NCBI RefSeq assembly: GCF_036347135.1
Contig: NZ_CP108938.1
Coordinates: 9,176,001-9,240,000, forward strand
Source: Streptomyces sp. NBC_00775
Lineage (GTDB): Bacteria; Actinomycetota; Actinomycetes; Streptomycetales; Streptomycetaceae
DNA length: 64,000 nt
Reading direction: 5' to 3'
The notes beneath the pieces are model-generated. The model saw only the letters and a program-made list of their open reading frames with translations. It did no database searches and was not told the origin of the DNA. Numbering within the stretch: position 1 is the first letter of the stretch; each line of letters begins with the position of its first letter. Made by a program: the position numbers and the translations under genes. This document shows positions 60,051 through 64,000 of the stretch, in pieces.

Positions 60051-60746
60051 CTACGTGTCGGCCTCGGGGCGGCGCGCGGTGCCCAGTACGCAGTACGAGG
60101 TGGGCAGCCGGGGCCCCTTCTCCGGCATCAGCATCCGCCGGTACGGGCCGAGTTCGAACCCGGCGTCGCGCAGCGCGGCGACCGGGTCGCGGGACAGATG
60201 GCAGCCGCCGTTCAGCCGCGGCCACACCGTGCGGTCCAGGCCGCGCTGCGTGTACGCCATCGCGCGCCCGCCGCCCTTGCCGTGCTCGAAGAACCGCAGG
60301 GTGCCGCCGGGTCGCAGCACGCGCCGCAGTTCGGCGAGGGCGCGCGGCACATCGCGGACGCTGCACAGGACCAGCGAGACCACGGCCGCGTCGAACGCCT
60401 CGCTCTTGACCGGCAGGGCCTCCGCCGCGCCCGGCACCACGTCGACAGGGACGTCGGAGCGGAGAGCGGCCTCCACCGCCAACTGCCGCAGCAGCCGCTC
60501 GGGTTCGATGGCCACGACCTCCGAGACGGTGCCCGGATAGTGCGCGAAGTTCAGACCGTTGCCCGCGCCGATCTCGATGACCCGCCCGGACAGCCCGGCG
60601 AGCAGCCGCTCGCGTACGCCGCCCACGCCCCACCGGGTCTCGGCGGTCACACTGATGCGGGCGTAGTAACGGGCGAACAGCGGATGGTGCACGGCGTCCC
60701 GCGCCACCTTGCCGGAGGCGGCTGATCGGAGCGGCATGAGGGGCAT
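60051..60746 (-). CDS. SAM-dependent methyltransferase, class I
   Basis: 231 residues. Motif I RVIEIGAGNGLNFAHYP, motif II-like ALPVKSEAFDAAVVSLVLCS and VLRPGGTLRFFEHGKG as in UbiE/methyltransferase 11 domains. Cytosolic; substrate unknown, often a small or lipid-like molecule. GGAGG precedes the ATG at 60746. No metabolic neighbours define it. Confidence 0.9.
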   Translation of the reverse strand: MPLMPLRSAASGKVARDAVHHPLFARYYARISVTAETRWGVGGVRERLLAGLSGRVIEIGAGNGLNFAHYPGTVSEVVAIEPERLLRQLAVEAALRSDVPVDVVPGAAEALPVKSEAFDAAVVSLVLCSVRDVPRALAELRRVLRPGGTLRFFEHGKGGGRAMAYTQRGLDRTVWPRLNGGCHLSRDPVAALRDAGFELGPYRRMLMPEKGPRLPTSYCVLGTARRPEADT

Positions 60747-60816
60747 GGCGGACCTCCCGGGAGGACGGGCCTTACCGTGATTGTCCCCCCAGGACGCCCG
60801 CCACACGCGTCGCGCG

Positions 60817-61503
60817 TCAGGCGATGAAGTCGCGCACCTGTTCGTAGACGCCGTAATCGTTGTTCATGTCGGTGTGCGAGATGCAGCCGACCTCCACATT
60901 GGTGGCGCCGGACAGGATCGCGGTGGTGTCCGGGGTGAGCGCGTCGTCGCAGTTCGACCAGTAGCTGGCGTACGAGACGCTGCCCGGCGTCTCGTCACCG
61001 GAGTTCAGCGACGTCAGGAACGAGCTGCCGGTGTACATCTCGGCACAGGACGTATACAGCCACGTGCACCACGAGGCGACGGTCGTCCCATGGTTCACCC
61101 CCGCGGAGGAGACGAAGTCGTCGACGTACGACGTCCCGCCGAGGTTCTTGAGGTAGTAGCGCGCGCTGAGTGCGCCCATGGAGTGCACGACCAGGTCGAC
61201 CTTCGAGGCACCGGTCTGCGCGAGCACGCTCTTGACCTCGGTGGCCAGTTGCTGGGCGGTGGTCACGTTCGACTGCGACCAGTCGTACGACCAGGCGAAC
61301 AGCTCGGAAGAGGAGTAGCCGTCGGCCTCGAAGTCGGCGATCCAGTCGTCCCAGCTGCTCGACGAACTACTGAGGCCGTGCACGAAGACCACGGGGTTGT
61401 GGGTGGCGGCCTGGGCGGGCGCAGCGGACAGGGAGAGCGACAGAAGGAGCGCGGCGGCCACTGCGGAGAAGAACGCGGCCATACGGCGCATGCGGCGTTG
61501 CAT
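60817..61503 (-). CDS. Secreted lipase (class 2 triacylglycerol lipase)
   Basis: 228 residues. Sec signal peptide (hydrophobic 9-28, cleavage expected after AQA at 32). Mature enzyme: [18 protein letters not shown] (oxyanion), catalytic Ser in [14 protein letters not shown], and catalytic His near [10 protein letters not shown]. Several Cys suggest disulfides. Hydrolyses esters or triglycerides outside the cell. AGGAGG 4-6 nt before the ATG. Divergent LuxR regulator, recalling lipA/lipR pairs of Streptomyces exfoliatus. Confidence 0.93.
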   Translation of the reverse strand: MQRRMRRMAAFFSAVAAALLLSLSLSAAPAQAATHNPVVFVHGLSSSSSSWDDWIADFEADGYSSSELFAWSYDWSQSNVTTAQQLATEVKSVLAQTGASKVDLVVHSMGALSARYYLKNLGGTSYVDDFVSSAGVNHGTTVASWCTWLYTSCAEMYTGSSFLTSLNSGDETPGSVSYASYWSNCDDALTPDTTAILSGATNVEVGCISHTDMNNDYGVYEQVRDFIA

Positions 61504-61581
61504 GGTGCCTCCTGGAACGGGTGGGGTTGCCTGGAGTGTCAGGCGGGTCTACGCGCGCCGCATCGGTGAAATCGCCGGTCT

Positions 61582-61607
61582 TTACTTGCCAGTTAACTCG
61601 CCAGTAA
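61582..61607. promoter_or_regulatory. Overlapping TTACT-N4-AGTAA operators between lipase and LuxR gene
   Basis: TTACTTGCCAGTTAA (61582-61596) and TTAACTCGCCAGTAA (61593-61607) share TTAA. Both approximate the TTACT-N4-AGTAA palindrome used by TetR-type fatty-acid regulators in actinobacteria, which fits a lipase promoter. A direct repeat GCCAGT 12 bp apart is embedded. Confidence 0.5.
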
Positions 61608-61617
61608 CGTCTTACGT

Positions 61618-63837
61618 GTGGTGACTTCGGTGAACCCCCCGCCTCTCCCGCACGCTTCGCCACCGCAGCTCCCGCGCGCGTGGCAGCGTGTCGGCACCCC
61701 ACTTCCTGAAGGCGTCCAACAACGTCCCGAAGGACTTCCGGAGGGCGTACGCGTACGGATCCTGCGCGCCGCCCACGGAGACGCCCGTGCTGCCGCCGAG
61801 CTCGCCTCGGTGCTGACCGAGCGTCAACGCGCCGGGCTGGACCCGCTTCCCGCGCAGCCGTCGGCGCTCCTGCGCAGCAGTCGGCAGGAGGTCCGCGTCC
61901 TGCCCGACGGCACCCGCTTCCTGCTGCTCCTCGCGGCGGCCGACCAGTACCCGGTCCCCACCCACGCCTTCCTGCGCGCCGTCACCGCGGCCCGGCTCGA
62001 CACCCGGCCGCTCGACGTCGCCGATGTGGCCGGGCTCGCCCACACCACCGCCGGCGGACTCGTGTTCCGCGATCACTGGACCCGGATCGCGGCCTACGAG
62101 ACCGCCTCCGCGACGGACCGGCGCGCCGTCCATCAACTGCTCGCCCGCGTCCTGCGCGGAGAGGGCGAGTCACCCCGGCGGTCCTGGCACCGGGGTGCCG
62201 CCGCGCTCGGCCCCAGCCGACGGCTCGCGGCGGAACTCCGCGCCGCCGCACACACGGCGCGCGGCGCGGGCGAACACGCCCTGGCCTGCGCCCTCGTCGA
62301 ACGCGCCGCCACGCTGTCGCCCGACCCGCAGGAGCGGAGCCGGCTGCTGTCCCGCGCCGCCGCCGACGCCTGGCGGTCCGGCGACGGCGACCGCGCCCGC
62401 CGCCTCGCCGTGTACACCCATGACGAGGCCCTGAGCGGCCTGCTCGCCCTGCGCGCGGGCGACGCGACCGACGCGTTCGACGCGCTGCTCACGGCCGCGG
62501 CGCGGTACGCCGGCGGCGGCGCGGCGGCGTCCCATGCCCCCGACGCCCCCGCCCACCTCCTCGCCCGGGCCACCGAAGCCGCCATCTACACCGGCGACTT
62601 GCGGCGCTGCCGGGAGGCGGCCGCCGTCGCCGACCGGCTCGGGATCGTGCCGCCGGGCACGCTGGGCGGCCTCGCCGCCGCCTTCGAGGGCCGCTACGAC
62701 GACGCGCGCGATGTGCTGAAGGCCGCCGCCGGACGGTGCGGTCCCGGTGGCGACCCCACCCTGCTGATCCACTCCGGGATCGCGGCCCTGCTGCTCGGCG
62801 ACCACACCGGAGCCGCCACCGCGGCCGTCCGCGCAGCCGCCGCGGCCAAGGCCAGGGGCGAGGCGGCCACCGTGCCGCAGGCCATGGAGTTCCGTGCCTA
62901 CGCCGACTTCTGGACCGGGCGCCCGCGGGCCGCCGAGGCCGCCGCCCTGGAGGCACTGCACCAGGCGTACGCCACCGGACAGGACAACGGGGCCTGTCAT
63001 CTCCAGGCCGCCCTCGCCATGTTCGCCGCCGTCACCGGCGACGACGACGTCTGCCGGGAGCGTGCCGAGGCCGCCCGCTCCTACGCCCTGGAGCGCGGGC
63101 TCGGCCTCCCCGCCGCGCTGGCCCTGTTCGCGCTCGCCCTCCTCGACCTCGGCGCCGGCCGCTTCGCCGCCTCCGCGGCCCGGCTGCGCGCCCTCGCCGG
63201 GTTCGGCCCCGGCCACGGACACCGGGCCATCCGGCACCTCGCGACCCCGCTCTACGTCGAGGCCGCCGTCCGCACCGGCGACACCCGGGTCGCCCGGGCC
63301 GCCCACGCCGACTACGACCACTGGGCGCGCACCGTGCGCAGCGCGGACGACCTGGCCCTCAGCGCGCGCTGCCACGCCCTCCTCGCGGGTGGTGACGAGG
63401 CCGTGGACCACTACCGCACCGCCCTCGACCTGCACGCCTCCGGAACCCGCGACTTCGAACGCGCCCGTACGGAGCTGCTGTTCGGCGGGGCGCTGCGGCG
63501 GCTGCGGCGCCGTACGGAGGCGCGTGACCGGCTGCACAGCGCGCTCGAAGCGTTCGAGTACTTCGGGGCGCCGCCATGGGCCGCGCAGGCTCGGGGGGAA
63601 CTTCGGGTGCTGGGGGAGCCGGCTGCCATCGCGGGGGGTGCTGGTGATCTGGCGGGACTGCTGACCGCGCAGCAGTTGATGGTGGCGCGGATGGCTGCGG
63701 ACGGGGCGACCAACCGGGAGATCGCGGCTCGGCTCGCCTTGAGTCCGCGGACCATTGACCACCATCTGCGGGGAGTTTTCGCGCGGTTGGGGATTCGGTC
63801 GCGGATCGAGTTGGTGAGGTTGCTGGGGGAGGGGTGA
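61618..63837 (+). CDS. TPR-LuxR family transcriptional activator
   Basis: 739 residues. The N-terminal about 190 residues lack a P-loop. The middle (about 190-660) is a series of helix pairs (TPR-like, Ala-rich), and the C-terminus (about 675-737) is a LuxR HTH (LLTAQQLMVARMAADGATNR, LSPRTIDHHLRGVFARLGIR). Resembles LAL regulators that have lost the AAA domain. Start GTG at 61618; a second GTG follows directly. Adjacent to a divergent secreted lipase, which it likely activates; in S. exfoliatus LipR, a LAL regulator, activates LipA. Confidence 0.85.
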   Translation: MVTSVNPPPLPHASPPQLPRAWQRVGTPLPEGVQQRPEGLPEGVRVRILRAAHGDARAAAELASVLTERQRAGLDPLPAQPSALLRSSRQEVRVLPDGTRFLLLLAAADQYPVPTHAFLRAVTAARLDTRPLDVADVAGLAHTTAGGLVFRDHWTRIAAYETASATDRRAVHQLLARVLRGEGESPRRSWHRGAAALGPSRRLAAELRAAAHTARGAGEHALACALVERAATLSPDPQERSRLLSRAAADAWRSGDGDRARRLAVYTHDEALSGLLALRAGDATDAFDALLTAAARYAGGGAAASHAPDAPAHLLARATEAAIYTGDLRRCREAAAVADRLGIVPPGTLGGLAAAFEGRYDDARDVLKAAAGRCGPGGDPTLLIHSGIAALLLGDHTGAATAAVRAAAAAKARGEAATVPQAMEFRAYADFWTGRPRAAEAAALEALHQAYATGQDNGACHLQAALAMFAAVTGDDDVCRERAEAARSYALERGLGLPAALALFALALLDLGAGRFAASAARLRALAGFGPGHGHRAIRHLATPLYVEAAVRTGDTRVARAAHADYDHWARTVRSADDLALSARCHALLAGGDEAVDHYRTALDLHASGTRDFERARTELLFGGALRRLRRRTEARDRLHSALEAFEYFGAPPWAAQARGELRVLGEPAAIAGGAGDLAGLLTAQQLMVARMAADGATNREIAARLALSPRTIDHHLRGVFARLGIRSRIELVRLLGEG

Positions 63838-63877
63838 GCGCTCTCCGGTTGTTGGCCGGCTGCGGGTCGGTGGGGGT

Positions 63878-63912
63878 TGCTCGCGCAGTTCCCCGCGCCC
63901 CTTACGGGGCGC
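63878..63912. repeat. Streptomyces dispersed repeat with terminator hairpin
   Basis: TTGCTCGCGCAGTTCCCCGC followed by hairpin GCGCCCC (63895-63901), loop TTAC, GGGGCGC (63906-63912). Between the LuxR gene and the partial leftward gene; bidirectional terminator. Related to the repeat at 563-651. Confidence 0.75.
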
Positions 63913-64000
63913 TCAGACTTCCTGTGCCGAAGTGAACGTGTTCGCGTTCCAGGTGCCGCCCAGTCGGGGGGCGAGCCAACTCGGTGACCCCGCACGGAAG
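63913..64000 (-). CDS. Partial leftward gene, C-terminus only
   Basis: Open frame entering from the right edge, ending with TGA at 63913-63915 just after the repeat hairpin. Last 28 residues include FRAGSPSWLAPRLGG and end NTFTSAQEV. Codon pattern (GC-rich third bases) and the terminator beyond the stop support a real gene; family not identifiable from this stretch. Confidence 0.5.
   Translation of the reverse strand, partial: FRAGSPSWLAPRLGGTWNANTFTSAQEV

Noticed and set aside
63411..63995. 194-codon minus-strand frame at the right edge
   Set aside because: Mostly antisense to the LuxR gene; the real leftward gene end is in another frame with its stop at 63913.

Overview
The window is high-GC chromosomal DNA from an actinomycete, almost certainly a Streptomyces. 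The protein families (DedA, TIGR03767-type phosphoesterase, PdxR/MocR regulator, ECF41 sigma factor, TPR-LuxR regulator, [3Fe-4S] P450 ferredoxin, Fic-like/RHH toxin-antitoxin pair), the dispersed hairpin repeats at 563-651 and 63878-63912, GTG/TTG starts and predicted leaderless mRNAs all fit that genus. About 62 protein genes are packed on both strands. I see no rRNA, tRNA, CRISPR array, insertion sequence, prophage or large biosynthetic cluster.

Layout. 1-9 kb: membrane and housekeeping accessory genes (DedA, gamma-carbonic anhydrase, hexapeptide acyltransferase, drug/metabolite exporter with divergent XRE-cupin regulator, YbaK deacylase, CDF metal exporter with divergent ArsR regulator, PPK2 polyphosphate kinase, hydrolase, acetyltransferase, CoA-binding protein). 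9-20 kb: Tat-exported metallophosphoesterase, a catalytically empty cysteinyl-tRNA-synthetase-like protein coupled to a SixA-type phosphatase, an APC permease, a YigZ protein and the sbcD-sbcC nuclease operon with a 27-codon ORF bridging the two genes. 20-27 kb: two Lrp/AsnC regulators, each divergent from a sulfur-related gene (rhodanese, gamma-lyase), plus Imm21, a DUF885 peptidase and an ACT-GNAT protein. 27-38 kb: DUF6493/SWIM pair, PhoD phosphatase with a candidate PHO box, PdxR regulator with a divergent EamA exporter that runs past its normal end into the next gene, and an oxidoreductase with a divergent ECF41 sigma factor. 38-44 kb: GntR regulator behind a DasR-like operator, a ROK protein lacking its zinc motif, and a two-component system divergent from an ABC exporter. 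44-50 kb: Mug glycosylase, purB and a complete ferredoxin-reductase-P450 operon. 50-64 kb: SGNH hydrolase, twin CNNM/CorC proteins, LLM oxidoreductase carrying an in-frame repeat, an ABC exporter of the MacB/FtsX type, the toxin-antitoxin-like pair, a methyltransferase, a secreted lipase and its probable divergent LuxR regulator.

The most noteworthy non-coding object is the 5' leader of the rhodanese gene. A predicted promoter (20299-20327) overlapping a dyad operator is followed directly by a compact three-stem junction RNA (20339-20404) that ends just before the ribosome binding site. Other recurrent signals are a TANNNT hexamer placed exactly 12 nt before the start codon in about nine genes (predicted leaderless transcripts), and dyad operators in most of the divergent promoters.
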